A program made the position numbers and the translations under genes. This document shows, one piece after another, positions 32,176 through 44,543 of a DNA stretch of 64,000 nucleotides. Under the pieces are notes generated by a model that searched no databases, had not been told where the DNA came from, and saw only the letters and a program-made list of their open reading frames with translations. Source of the stretch: Ariolimax columbianus. Lineage: Eukaryota > Mollusca > Gastropoda > Stylommatophora > Arionidae. Within the stretch, counting starts at the first letter, position 1. Each line of letters begins with the position of its first letter. The stretch spans positions 74,105,948-74,169,947 of the forward strand of contig JAVGWX010000007.1 of assembly GCA_036924085.1 (NCBI GenBank), given 5' to 3'.

Positions 32176-33860
32176 AGTAAGATAGTGTGTAGGAAATTAA
32201 AACTTACTGTCGGTTTGTTAACACGTGGATAATAAGATATTATTTTTAACAGTAAAGCATGGTGTCTGCTTGTTAACATGTAGATAGTAAGATATTATGT
32301 AGGGCATTCAAGCTCTGTGTTGGTCAGTTGACTTGTGAATAGTAAGATACTCTGTAAGACATTTAAGCTCTGTGTTGGCCTGTTTACATGTGGATAGTAA
32401 GATACTCTGTAAGACATTCAAGCTATGTGTTTGCCTGTTGACATGTGGATAGTAAAATACTCTGTAGGACATTCAAGCTCTGTGTTGGCCTGTTGACATG
32501 TGGATAGTAGGATACTCTGTAAGACATTCAAGCTATGTTGCCCAATTGACATGTAGATAGTAAAACACTATGTAGGACATTAAAGCTCTGTGTTGGCCTG
32601 TTGACATGTGGATAGTAAGATAATCTGTAGGACATTCAAGCTATGTGCTTGCCTGTTGACATGTGGATAGTAAAATACTCTGTAGCACATTCAAGCTCTA
32701 TGTTGGCCTGTTAACATGTGGATAGTAAGATACTCTGCAGGAAATTAAAGCTCTGTCTTGGCCTGTTGACATGTGGATAGTAAGATATTCTGTAGGACAT
32801 TCAAGCTCTGTGTTGGCCTGTTAACATTGGGTTAGTAAGATACTCTGTAGGACATTCAAGCTCTGTGTTGGCCTGTTAACATGTGTATAGTAAGATACTC
32901 TGTAGCACATTAAAGCTCTGTCTTGGCCTGTTGACATGTGGATAGTAAGATACTCTGTAGGACATTCAAGCTCTGTGTTGGCCTGTTAACATGTGTATAG
33001 TAATATACTCTGTAGCACATTAAAGCTCTGTCTTGGCCTGTTGACATGTGGATAGTAAGATACTCTGTAAGACATTCAAGCTCTGTGTTGGCCTGTTAAC
33101 ATGTGGTTAATAAGATACTATGTAGAACATTCAAGCTCTGTGTTGGCCTGTTAACATATGGATAGTAAGATACTCTGTAGCATATTAAAGCTCTGTCTTG
33201 GCCTGTTGAAATGTGGATAGTAAGATACTCTGTAAGACATTTAAACTCTGTTTTGGCCTGTTAACATGGTGGCAGTAAGGAACTATGTAGGACATCAATG
33301 TTTTGGGTAAGTCTAACATCTGGATAGTGGATACTGTGCAGTGCATTCAATCTACAGTTGGTTTGTTAATATGTGGATTGTAAGATCCTCTGTAAGACAT
33401 TAAAGCTGTCTGTCAGTCTGATGCCATTGGGATTGTACAATACTTTGAAGAAGAATAAAACTTGGTATTGGTCTGTTAATATATAGATAGCAAATTACAA
33501 TGTAGGACTGTAAAGTTTCGAGTCAGTGAACTTATGTTTAATGGGGATAGTGCGATACTTTGTAGGACAATACCGTTTATTTGTCTGTATGTTAATATTC
33601 ATATTGTAAGGTATTATATAAAAGACTGTTACCATGTGCTTAGGTAGATACTGTGTAGGACATCAACATTTAATGCTGGTATGATAGTCTGTGGATAGTA
33701 AGATTCTATATATAGGACATTAAAACTTGATGTAGCATAGTAAGATACTAGATAGGACTGTAATGCCACAGGGTCATCTTCCCTTGTAGAATTACAGGTC
33801 TACTAAGACTAAGATTAATATAAACACATAATCTTACAAATACTATTTCTTTTGTTGCAG

Positions 33861-34038
33861 ATTCTGCACTTTACACTATACGAAATACAAGACCTCACCA
33901 CTAATGGAGTCTCCCGCGGAACACCTGGCTGAGACATTTCCATTCTACTCCGTCTTCCTCCACGCTGCCCGAGACTCACCAAACGTTGCCGTGGACGATC
34001 AATACGAAAGACAATGGTTGAGTATGAGGATTACCTGA
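33861..34038 (+). other. Possible splice acceptor and short open frame (unit 2)
   Basis: Same TTTCTTTTGTTGCAG and 58-codon frame as at 12030-12207. The identical block shared with unit 1 ends 27 bp after it (first difference at 34066). Confidence 0.2.
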
Positions 34039-34092
34039 CTTGACTTAAACACAAGGCAACGACTCTAGCTGGCCATCTATCTTCTCGGCACA

Positions 34093-34108
34093 CCCCCCCC
34101 CCCCCCCC
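34093..34108 (+). repeat. Poly-C run, C16 (unit 2)
   Basis: Four C shorter than in unit 1, which explains the offset change from 21,831 to 21,827. Confidence 0.95.
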
Positions 34109-34111
34109 ATG

Positions 34112-34302
34112 CCATCAGAACACATTTTGCAGCCCTGCCCATCGTTTACCGACAAGAAGTAGCATTTGGCAATAACAAGTGTCCTTCCACGAGTAGCTGT
34201 ACAGAAGTGCTCGGACCCTCAAGTCAACTGCTGCCTTCGTTAGAGGAAGTGAATTCGAGGTCTGAAGACGAACAAGGAAGATCTCTTTTCTTGACATTTT
34301 TC
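34112..34302 (+). mobile_element. Family A-related LINE 3' end (unit 2)
   Basis: Counterpart of 12285-12475 with substitutions (GAAGTGCTCGG for GAAGTACTCGG, TTAGAGGAAG for TTAGAGTAAG). Confidence 0.65.
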
Positions 34303-34502
34303 GCGCCAGCCGAAGCACATCAGTACAAGTACAGTCAACCTCCATCAAGATGATTTCAGCAAAAAGCTTTGCATGATCTTGCAGTAGGAGTTTATGTAAC
34401 AGTTTACTTGCATAATGAGGTTGCTATCCTCATGCACAACTCTCTTTAGTCGCGCCTTTCAATATATGCATGGAGTTCAATCAATCAAATCAGAACAAAA
34501 AG

Positions 34503-34742
34503 GCATAGCTTTAAATTAAATAAAGTAAGGTCAAGATTGGATATTTTGAAATATTTCTTTAGTCAGAGAGGGGGGAATGCTTGGAATGCATTTCCAAGGA
34601 AGTGATGGAAGCAGAGGCAGTTGATGCATTTAAGAATACATTAGATGCGCATAGCTTATTGAGCAAGGAAATGTAAATGAAACTGGTTGCGTACAGACTC
34701 TGCATAGTCTTCTAAACCAGTATAAAGACGTTAAGTTAAGTT
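34503..34742 (+). mobile_element. CR1-like LINE 3' end (unit 2)
   Basis: Counterpart of 12676-12915, same TTAAGTTAAGTTAA terminus. The unidentified direct repeats flank it at ~34378-34472 and ~34838-34923. Confidence 0.75.
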
Positions 34743-34923
34743 AAATCAAGATCACTCATCTCTTTTTGTTGAAGCACAGGTCCAGCATTGTATTTGACTT
34801 ACCATAACCAGCTTTTAGGAAAGATTTTTTCTAGTTATTTGCAGTAGGTAAGCGATAATTTGTACATTTTGAGATTGCCACATCCATGGACAACTCTTAG
34901 TCATCGCGTTCAACATGCAATTA

Positions 34924-35387
34924 ATGTTTTGGCCACTCAGGAGAAATACATACATAGCTCACCTTAAGATTGTTTGCCCTTGACCTACTGTGACAGTATT
35001 ATGTGGCGGTTATATTCTACCATTCTCAGTAAGGGACCCCGGATACACTATGGGAGGTCATGTTATTGATAGATTTGAAACAAGCAGCGATAACGATAGA
35101 AAAGATATGAATTTGGAATTGCATGTGTTAAGCTTTTATAGAAGTGTTCATACGTGGTTGCGAAGTTTCGATGGCTCACAAACAAAACATGTCTGTGTTC
35201 AGATTCCTGATCTGACAGGGTCGTACACCTATTAAATGTCGTGCTGAATATGGTTTAACCAGGCTCTAAAGTGCAAAACACAGAACAATATACTGCCTCT
35301 TAGGAACCACGGTAAACGAGGTGAAACAAAGAAATATAGCTTTTTAGTGTTTTCTCCAGTATCGCATTCTGTTTTTTTATTATATGG
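34924..35387. other. No recognisable feature (unit 2)
   Basis: Counterpart of 13097-13559. Confidence 0.6.
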
Positions 35388-35518
35388 CTTGCTGGCTTAG
35401 GGTCGTTCGTTCTCAATCTTGCACCACCAAGCCCTGATATGGCTTAAATAGCAGAATGTTGTCCAGAGAACGGAATGCAAATATGCTGATCGGTGTGGAC
35501 TGCACAGAACACGGCCAG
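35388..35518 (+). mobile_element. LINE 3'-UTR-like segment (unit 2)
   Basis: Counterpart of 13560-13690, inverted relative to ~21951-22061. The following ~0.73 kb (35519-36247) holds nothing I recognise. Confidence 0.5.
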
Positions 35519-36247
35519 GCACTTGAGCATCCGTGGTCAACCACTGCACGCGAGCTCATATCCAGTCGTCCTGACTTGTCTTGCCACTGGTTAAAGTTGG
35601 ACTCGAGCGAGAGAGTGTGGTCGACAAACTGCGCAACCCTTTCTCACTTAAAGGAAATTCATCGCGCAAGTCATTCTTTTTTCATGTATCCAGTACTAAC
35701 ACAGTCGAGTCCTGTGACGACGGGCGAGAAGAGAGCGTAGGTCCACTGACAAGCTAAACTACAGTCAAAAAGCTGCGTCAGTTGCGGGACACCTTGCTGA
35801 GCAATAAAGCGGCTGAGGTACATGGATTTGCTGACAACCATGATCACCGCCTCGCGAAGCAAACTTTCTCTGCTTTCACTGACTGCGAATATGCAGTTCC
35901 CATCTTCCCACCCATCCACAACCCGGATTTACAGAATACTCGACTGGATGGACTGGCTGGGTGCAAAAAGTAAAGGCTCGTGATGGACGAAAAACATTGT
36001 GATTGACCCTGACGCAACGTCCTGGACAATATGGTGTGCTTGACCGGACTAGCGTCTCAGTTACCCACATATATTATCTTATATATCACTAACCTCTAGC
36101 TGATTGCTAGCATAACCGGCACTTCTGAAATTATGCAATGATGTTTATAAATGAAAATAGTATTTGTTAGATCTACGTCAACAATAAAGTCACATATATT
36201 TTTGTATACCATAACAAGCATTATTACATAGCACAAAAAATCGCTCA

Positions 36248-36532
36248 CTTTCATCATTATCATCATTATTATCATCATCATCATCATCTTCATCATCATC
36301 ATCATCATGTTGCATGTCATTTGCAGAAAATCACTTTCACAACAACCGATCTGTAACTCGATCTCTAGCCAGAAGTATCGCCTCTATCGTTGTAATCGTC
36401 AGGACCTCCGTGATGTCTTGTTTCCATCTTTTCATCGGTCTGCTTCAGCCCCGCTTTCCAAGCACCAAACCCTCCTGTATCGTTCTTTCTAGGTCAGTAT
36501 GGCGTTTGATGTGGTCAAACTATTATACAGCA
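36248..36532 (-). mobile_element. RTE-like LINE C-terminus with (ATG)n tail (unit 2)
   Basis: Same IKRHTDLERTIQEG and RPMKRWKQDITEV wording as in unit 1. Tail tract at about 36253-36308. Confidence 0.65.
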
Positions 36533-37113
36533 AAGCAAGCTGTCATTTTCACAGACGACCTAGCAGTGTAATGGCCCTCAAGAGCCCAGTGCTTAAAAAA
36601 AAAGCAGTCCAATGGACACCAGCCCACTGAGGCATTCCAGGCAACGGGGAGGCGGACAGGCTCGCCAGAGAGCAAGGAATGCTGCAGCAGAATGATACAT
36701 AAATCACATACAATGAAACTAAAGCATTCATCAGGACAACGTACAGTGCAAAATGGAAAATAGGATCACATTTGCCACATAGAAAACTATGCCTACCATC
36801 AACTCTCCAGTCGAGACCAGGTGATCATTTTCCGGCTACGCACATGTCACAACAGACTCAGATGCCATCTGTACAACAAGTTCAAGATTGGCACTACAGA
36901 GATTTGTGCCTGCGGCACAGCCCCCATGAAGGCATAATATATTTTGCAGTTCTGTCCGCTGTATACCGACAAAAGAAGTAACAATTGACAACAGCCAGTG
37001 TCCTTCCACGAAAAGCTGTACGGAAGCGTACAGAGCCTTGAGTCGACTGCTGCCTTCGGTAAAATCATTGAAGCTGAGGTCTGAAGACGAACGAAGAAGC
37101 AGAAGAAACTATT
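36533..37113 (+). mobile_element. Family A-related LINE, RNase H to 3' end (unit 2)
   Basis: Counterpart of 14705-15285 with a few substitutions (CTGTATACCGAC for CTGAATACCGAC). It keeps FTDDLAV, GNGEADRLA and the TGAAGACGAACGAAGAAG end. Confidence 0.75.
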
Positions 37114-37207
37114 TTAGCTTTCGAGACAAGATGTTGTTTACTAACCAATTTTGCTTGAAATTAAGTAGGATCTGTAGTATATACATATATCTTTATCTAT
37201 ATCTCAA

Positions 37208-37446
37208 GCAGGTGTGGATATATTGAGATCGGATTTAGATAACATTCGAGAGTGGTTTGTAGGTTCGCAAATGGAGTTTAATGTAGATAAATGTACAGTC
37301 ATCCACATGGGAAGATCCAATATGAAACAATAAGAATAAATTGGATGGGCATAGCTTTTAGAGCAAGGTGATGAAATGAAACTGTATGTATACAGATTCT
37401 GCAGAGTCTTCTAAACCAGTTTAAGGACGTTAAGCTAAATTAAGGA
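37208..37446 (+). mobile_element. CR1-like LINE, RT scrap fused to 3' end (unit 2)
   Basis: Counterpart of 15380-15618. The terminal step reads TTAAGCTAAATTAA here. Confidence 0.7.
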
Positions 37447-37449
37447 TAT

Positions 37450-37828
37450 CTGTATTTTTCCTTTTTGCTATCCATTGTATTTTGAGCACTTTTCTATAGT
37501 CCTTTAGTTCAAAAGATGCAATCCTCTTCTTAAGTGTTTGTGTGGGGGTTCACGTTTCACATCCGTATGTCTTCATCGGTATAATGCAAGTTCACAGAAT
37601 AGTTATTTTCATTTTATTAATGTTCTGTCATCAGTTTCTCATTTTATTGAACCTCTGCATTGCCGTAGCCATTGGCGCTTATAACTGAGCCGAGGTACTC
37701 AAAGCTTGTGACTTAAAGCTTGTGACTTTCTCAATTATCTGTTGTTCTAAAAAAAACTTTAGGTTTGGTCTTTGCCTTGCCTGTGATCGTTATCTTGGTT
37801 GTACTTTAAATTCAGGTATAGATTTTGG
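37450..37828 (-). mobile_element. RTE-like LINE, RT thumb region (unit 2)
   Basis: Counterpart of 15622-16000 (TYGCETWT wording). The region after it, 37829-38678, has no recognisable feature. Confidence 0.65.
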
Positions 37829-38678
37829 ACTTCGTTGAGTTGTGTTTACGCTCATCAGTACTTTTATATTTCGCTAGTTGTTAGACCCACCGGACTAGAT
37901 CGCATGTGGACACAGTCCTGGTGTGAACAGACTATCTACAATGCAGTTAGTAAACTAGCCTTATCTTGTAAAGCGAGCTATGCAAGTTTGCATTCCATTT
38001 CCAACAATATATCTCTGCAAATATGGATTTTCGACATTTGTAGCAAAAAAGAAAAACAAATCGAAACCGATTAGATGTCTAACATGGCAAACGTGTGGTT
38101 TGTACAACACAACGGTTGAATCCTCTTCGAGAAAGAGAAACAACAAGCCTTCACGCGGTCAGCATTTCTTGATCTTTGTGACCCGTTCCTCAGCCTTGCA
38201 TATATACGCAGCACGTTCATTCAAAAAATAATGAAATTAACTTTCTTCTATTTTAAATGTATTGTGTTTCTATTGAAATTGTTAAGAAAGACACAGATAT
38301 CACATGTACTTTTGTGTTTGTTTTTTAACTATTTCTATATAACTGGTTCTTTGCTATTGTATTTTATGTATTTAAAAACATTATTCCGAGAAGGGGTACG
38401 TGACATACACTTGACAAGGAAGACCATAGAACACAAATAGCTAACAATTTTCCCTTAGACGATTAACAAAAACCTGTCTTGACATAGTCGCCATCACGGC
38501 CTGCGATGGGCATCAGAACATGACACAACCGTTGAGTTACAGGAACAATTTGTATCTACAGTTAACATCATTTGCTGAATAAGAACGATCATCAATGGGC
38601 AGAAGCGTGCGGTGAACACCTTTCATTTTTGGGCTAAAGAGAAATACTCTCCATTTAATGTACAATATGTAACTAATT

Positions 38679-39026
38679 TAACGTCTTTATACGGGTTGAG
38701 AAGACTACCTCTTTATACTGGTTTAGAAGACTGAAACTTTATACTGGTTTAGAAGACTGTGTCTTTATATTGGTTTATAAGACGATGTCTTTATAATGGT
38801 TTAGAATACGATGTCTTTATACTGCCTTAGAATGACTATATCTTTATACTGGTTCAGAAGACTACGTGTTTATACTGGCTTAGAAAACTATGCAGAGTCT
38901 GTAACCAACCAGTTTCATTTACATTTCCTAGCTCTAAAAGCTATGTGCATCCAATCTATTCTTAAATGCTTTAATTGTTCCAGCCTAAAACTACTTCATA
39001 TGGCAATACATTCTAAGCATTCACCA
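38679..39026 (-). mobile_element. CR1-like LINE 3' end with 26-bp repeats (unit 2)
   Basis: Eight 26-bp units at 38685-38892, as in unit 1. Confidence 0.75.
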
Positions 39027-39057
39027 CTGTACAGCTTATGTAGCTTACCAGTGACAC

Positions 39058-39308
39058 TTTTACCGGTACAGTTCTCGCAGCTTAGCTCACTTTAACTTCA
39101 ACCGATGCACAAAATTGAGAAATGAAATAAAGAAATAAATTTATTCTACCGGGGAATGCCGCCATTGTGGAAGGGGGGAGGGGTGGTGGTGGTGAGTGGT
39201 GTGGTGAGGAGGGGGGGGGGGCGGTCCGCAAATCGCCGGAATATAGTCGTGTATTGTAACGCAAATTGAGAATCAGATTGTGAAGAATACTACTGCTGTT
39301 TATTCTTC
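39058..39308. other. Segment absent from unit 1, with G-rich tract (unit 2)
   Basis: About 251 bp between GTGACAC and the TTC run that unit 1 lacks. It holds a G-rich run at 39171-39222 with at least four runs of G, a G-quadruplex candidate. No coding content. Confidence 0.85.
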
Positions 39309-42300
39309 TTCTTCTTCTTCTTTTTCTTCTTCATCAACCTCTATTTTTTCGAAAAAAGCAGCGGTCATCCTAAGGCTGTCGACACTGCCATAGAGCATGT
39401 CTAGTGTTTGTCACTGGTGATGGCCACATGTGCTTTCTCTGGTCCTCGTATGTCGGCAGTTTTGCAGCATGTGTTCAGCGGTCATTTTCCCGGTGCCACA
39501 AGTGCATTCTTCAGTGCCACCTATCTTCAGTTTATTGAAAAGGTGGTACCTTAGTCTGTTGTGGCCTGTGCGGAGTCTGAAGACCACGACCTGCTCTCTT
39601 CTGTCCAACTGGTAATAAGCATCGTTTTTTGTGTAGCCAGTATGTTCTGTTTCCCATTTGGCCATGTATCTGGCTCTAATAAGCCTTTTGGACTCTTCGT
39701 AGGTCAAACTAGAATCTGGTTGTGGTAGTCTTGCACCTTCTTTTGCCAGTCTGTCTGCCTCCTCGTTGCCTTGGAAGTTACAGTGGGATGGAACCCACTG
39801 TACCACTACACTTTTTGGTGCGGACTGCTGGCATAGTTGACAGAGTACTGCTCTTAAATCATTTAGTTCAGTATTTTTCTACTTTTTAGTGCTGTGACTA
39901 CGGCCAGGGCATCTGTAAACAGGACTATCTGCCTTTCATTTCGTTTGCCTGTCAGCATTGCTTCTGCTGCATCCCTCAGTGCCTCTGCCTCCGCTCTGAA
40001 ATAACATGAGAATTTTCCAGTTGCCACTGACAGTGTTATTTTTTTACCATTTGGTAGGCTCAGGAATACCTCAGGTTACAGACCCGTCGGTGTATGCATG
40101 GGTCCAGTCCATGCTTGGGTAGTTTTTCGTTATGTACCTCAGGGTTATGTCTCTTCTTTCTGTTTCAGTCTGGCTGTTCTTGTTTCAAATACCTGGTATA
40201 TTTTCTACCACCTCCGGAATGATATGCTGCTTCCAGGTAGGTTTTGCGTACAGAAGGGATGGGCTTTGGTGTTAATGTGTTCATAGTGTCTTCGCTCATC
40301 TTTGCTTTGGCTATTTCTGCAAAGTTTCTCCGCTTTAGTTTCCCATTTCCAAATCTATTTAGTCTCTGATGCATTGGGTGGTCTGTCAGTCTTCTGAGTT
40401 TCTCTGCTTGCTGCTGGGCTCTGCAGTCTCTTCTGTCGGTCATGGATTGCAGATTTCTAATCTTTTCCAGTTCTACAATTGGCGTTGACTTCATGCCTGC
40501 TGTTATAACTCTCATGGCTTGGTTTTGAAGTTTGCTAATTTTATCAAAGTTAGCCTTTGCTGCTGTTGCCCATACCGCAATGTCATACTCGAGAACTGGT
40601 CTCACTCTTCCAGTGTACAGTTTCGTCTGTTCCCCAGCTTGTGCCAGCAAGTTTCCTAATGATTGCCATTCTTTGTCTGGCTCTAATTCGGTTTTTCTCG
40701 ATCTGACTTTTCCATGTCATGCACCGATCAAATGTGACTCCCAGGTAGTTTTGGTTGCCGTTTGTCCGCAGATATTTGCCGTTAAGACTTATTTTGGTGT
40801 TCTGGGGTTTGTTTGAAAGCGAGAATATCGTACATGTTTTTTCCTCATTTATTTTGACCAGCCATGAGTTCGCCCACTCCTCCAACGATGTTAGGGCCTG
40901 CTGCATCCGATTGCTTGCTATGGTGAGATTTTTTTCAGACGTCCACATAGCCAGATCGTCTGCAAACATGGAGCTGTGGACTCTTCTTGGTAGATTTTCT
41001 GTGATGTTGTTTATATACACCAGGAAAGGTGTTGGTGACAGTACTCCCCTTTGGTGTATTCTCTGCTCAAGTGTCACCTTTTTGCTCATCTGCTATTGTA
41101 CTTGAACTATGGTTTTCGAGGTAGTCGCTGATCCATCTGTACATTTTCCCACAAACTTCACTTCTTCGTAGCTTGACTTTAAGTCCCTTTATCCACACCT
41201 TGTCAAATGCCTTCTCTAAATTCACCCAAACCGCTACTGTGTGGTTTTCTCCTGGTACGCATCATCTATTAACTGGGCTATGAGAGTGATCTGGTCCTCA
41301 GTGGATCTGTGCTGTCTAAAGCCTGCTTGCTGTGGAATTAGTATGTGTTTTTCTTCCAGATGCCACATCAGTCTGGTGTTTATCATACGTTCCATCAGTT
41401 TACCTACACAGCTCAGTAGACTGATAGGTCTGTATCCATTAGGATCTGTTCTATCTTTTTCTTTCTTTAGTACTGGTATAAGTACAGCGTCTTTTCATGT
41501 CTGAGGTACAATTCCCCTTTTCCAGCTTTGGTTCAGGACTGATAGTAACTTCCTCTTTGCTGTTTGGCCCAACTTCATCAGCAATTCGTGTTACCCCATC
41601 TTTTCCGGGCGATTTCTGTTTCTTTAGAGTTCTCATGGCCTCTTCCTTTTCATTCATTGTTAGTATTGTTATCATGTGCTCCTCTGGTGCCATGATGATG
41701 TAGTCGTGGCTCTTTTGTTCTTCACTATTGTCTGTGAGCCTGTCTGTAGGGACATCAATGTAGTTTGCTCTGGCATAGTGTTCGTTCTATAAAGGCGTTT
41801 GCTGCTTTTTTTTTCCAGTAAGCATGTTGTTGTCTCCATGCTTGATGGTAATTTGTTCATTTGATGGTGTTTCGTCATTCATGGCTCTGACTAACTTCCA
41901 TAGTTTGTTCTCTTCTTTATCTAAATTGAGGCTTTCTGTTTTATTTTTCCAGCTTCTCTTGTTATATGGTTTAGTGTTCTTTTGTATTTCGCCGTGATAG
42001 CCTTGAGGGCGATATTTGCCTCCATAGATTGTTCTCTCTCTGCCATGTTCCTAGCATTTGAGACTTCGTCTTCCGCTTTCTAAAATTCATCACTCCAATA
42101 TGGCTTGTAGTTTTTCCTTGCCCCTCTTGGGATGGTTTCGGTGGCTGCTTGCATTATTGCTTTGCTTAGGCTTTCCACCATAGGTTTTATATTGTTATTC
42201 CATGTGTTGATGGTTTCACATAGCCGATCTGTCAGAATTGCAAATCTGTCCCAGTCGGCTCGTTTATAGTTCCAACGTAGGAGCGCTTTTATTTCCTGTG

Positions 42301-42926
42301 GGCCTACTTCCAAATCAATTTCTAGCCTAATTGGCCTTTTGTCGCTACCTGCCAATTGTTTGAGCGACCTGGCCGTCTATGTGGTGAATATCAACCGTGT
42401 AAAAGGCCAAGTCTAGAGTAGAGGCGGTATGCCATGTTCTAGAATAGAAGATAGGGCTGTCCTCCAGCCTATTGAAAAGATAGAGATTTGTGTCTATCTC
42501 CCAGTCTTCCACTTCATCGCCTCTTTTGTCTGTGTCCGAATATCCCCATCTCTCCGAGTGGCTGTTGAAGTCTCCAACTACTAGGCAGCTGGAGTTCTTG
42601 ATTTCCATACTCGAGAGCGACAGGTCTTTGTTGGGTGGTCCATACAGGTTGAAGATGCGGATCTTCGTTTCTTGTGTCATTATGTCGAGTCCTACAATTT
42701 CTGCTTGTCCAGTGTGATTGACAGCTACCGCGCTCCTCGGTATGCAGTTATGTGTTAGTATCAGAACCCTTCCTTTGTCAAGACTGTAACATGCTAAAGC
42801 AACTGCGTTGTGAATACTGACCCACTGAGATGAACCCACACATACACACTTTTGTGAGAGTCTTGAAGAACTCCCCACCACAGTAGACTTTGTCCATAGA
42901 ACTGGCCTTTACGTGTAGACTTAATA
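39309..42926 (-). mobile_element. Family A LINE, nearly full ORF2 (unit 2)
   Basis: Endonuclease 42345-42881 (VVGDFNSHSERWGY), linker 42080-42355, RT fingers 41451-41693, palm with the same Asn in VNLEKAFDKVW (41220-41222) and FADDLA at 40949-40966 (frame 40583-41089), thumb 40165-40650, RNase H ~39812-40164 with TDGS intact (Asp codon 40086-40088), C-terminal domain 39411-39806. Same replacement and stop after TDGS as in unit 1, plus its own substitutions. Confidence 0.85.
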
Positions 42927-42942
42927 CAATTGTCGGTGAGCT

Positions 42943-43123
42943 AGAAAAAGAAGGAAAAGAAGAAGAAAGAGAAGAAGAAGTAAAGAATGAAGAAGAAAAT
43001 CGAGAAGAAGGAGTAGAAGAAGAAGAGGAATAAGAATAAGAAGAAGAAAAAGAAGAAGAAGAAAAAGAAGAAGAAGAAGAATAGAAAGAAGAAAAAAAAG
43101 AAGAGAAAGAAAAAGAAGATAAA
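42943..43123 (+). repeat. Polypurine GAA-rich tract (unit 2)
   Basis: Counterpart of 20867-21050, a few bp shorter. Confidence 0.9.
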
Positions 43124-43904
43124 CATGAGTAAATAGTACTACCTGATATTGCCCGAAGAAGATTTTAATGTTTAAATGAAGTATATCGTTAAAAAGCAAC
43201 TAATCTGATTGGCAAACATCAGGCCAGTCTCTAAACCCTGATCTATGGGTGAGAGAGCTAGAGTGTGTACGCCAAACACGCCAGGAGGTTGAATCATTTC
43301 TACATGACACATACTCCAAATTGGCTACAAGACCACATCACAAATAACCATACTCTTTTCATTACTACTACACTATTCATACACTTTTGTAGAAAGTTAA
43401 AGTGAGATAGACTGGCCAAGTTTCTCGAATGTCAAGTGAAAGGTTCCAAAAGAAACTTCTGTTTAGCGAGCTTAGCGCAAGTAAGGCGATCACCTGGACG
43501 TCAATAAAAGCGATTCAGTGAATCCTGGCAGTAAATCGTTTAGCCTGAAAAAGGCGAGGCCAAAAAGAGCCTTGCATGCAGTTAGCGAGAGTCGACGGGC
43601 GATCAGGTGGAAGTATAGAGTAGAGAGAAAACCAGCACCAGCTGGTGTTGGCTTAATCTGTCATGCACGTATCCGCCCACAGACTTGAGGGCGCAGTATG
43701 ACACATGATGATGTTGGTTATTCTCATCGACGGCGATAAGCCCATTATTATTGTCATGATCATATTTCTTCAAAATCAAGTAAATACCGGATCAAGATGG
43801 TGAGCAGCGCATGAGCTGCAGCGGTCAGCGAGCCATAGCTGACTGATAGCGTTAGGGCTAGCGAACCGGAGCTGCCAAGGCCGTTCTACACGTCCGCGCA
43901 GTAT
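43124..43904. other. Unidentified sequence at unit end (unit 2)
   Basis: Counterpart of 21051-21831. The palindrome recurs at 43632-43651. Confidence 0.6.
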
Positions 43905-44158
43905 TCTAGAAAACAGGCTGCAACAGAGCAGACTGGCTAAGGAGAAGGGATCGAAGAGGGAATGCTAACTCAGTACTCAAAAAATGCTTACTGAAGTCGG
44001 ATGTGTTGGACCGAAAGGTGCAAATATCGACATAACGCATTCCGTTCTCTGGACTGCGTTCTGCTATTTAGGTCCGTGTCAGGGTTTGGTAGCGGGAGAT
44101 GGAGAACAAACGAAGCCAAGCCAAGACAAGTAAATACATTTAATATTCATCAGTTCAT

Positions 44159-44509
44159 TGGCGTCTCAGTCACTGATCATCATGCGCCTGGCGCCCTGGC
44201 GAAGTTTGCCCAGCTCTGTCTCCCGTATTTCGACACAGTCTGCTATGGCTGCAAACGCCGGTACGTGAGTGGCAGTCCCTGTCGCAGATCGTACAACGGG
44301 GCTGAGGAGACTGACATGCCGGGGTGTTCCCCGATCTTTTCTCTGGATCCAGATGGCCTCTACAAGCGTCGGCAACTACTGTGCACCTCCCAACTGACTG
44401 TATGCAATCGACTCAATCCTGAGCTTTCGGCTTGGATGTCGCATGACGTCATATCCATCTTGTATACGTCCTTGAATCGCTGTGTGGGGTAGTCGATTCC
44501 TTTAGCTGC
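44159..44509 (-). mobile_element. LINE C-terminal fragment with CDRDCH zinc-knuckle (unit 3)
   Basis: Counterpart of 255-605, with a few substitutions and the knuckle intact. Confidence 0.6.
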
Positions 44510-44543
44510 AGTGATCAGTTGTCCATAAAATATATCCTATAAC

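Larger units (their letters stand above)
27893..33767 (+). repeat. 55-bp satellite array (unit 2)
   Basis: Same monomers, same interruptions and same length as in unit 1. It includes the 133-bp higher-order block (27942-28606, five units), the 57-bp triplet (29959-30129), the insert at ~28842-28991 and the homogeneous core (32302-33242). Confidence 0.95.
21832..43904 (+). repeat. Tandem macro-repeat, unit 2 (22,073 bp)
   Basis: Second direct copy. Alignment to unit 1 keeps a constant 21,831-bp offset, with no mismatch that I could find up to unit position 12234. After that, substitutions and small indels begin: a C-run of 16 instead of 20, then scattered changes of about 1%. It retains the segment at 39058-39308 that unit 1 lacks. 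It shares with unit 1 the absence of the 1,179-bp segment and a rearranged RNase H coding stretch. Confidence 0.97.
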
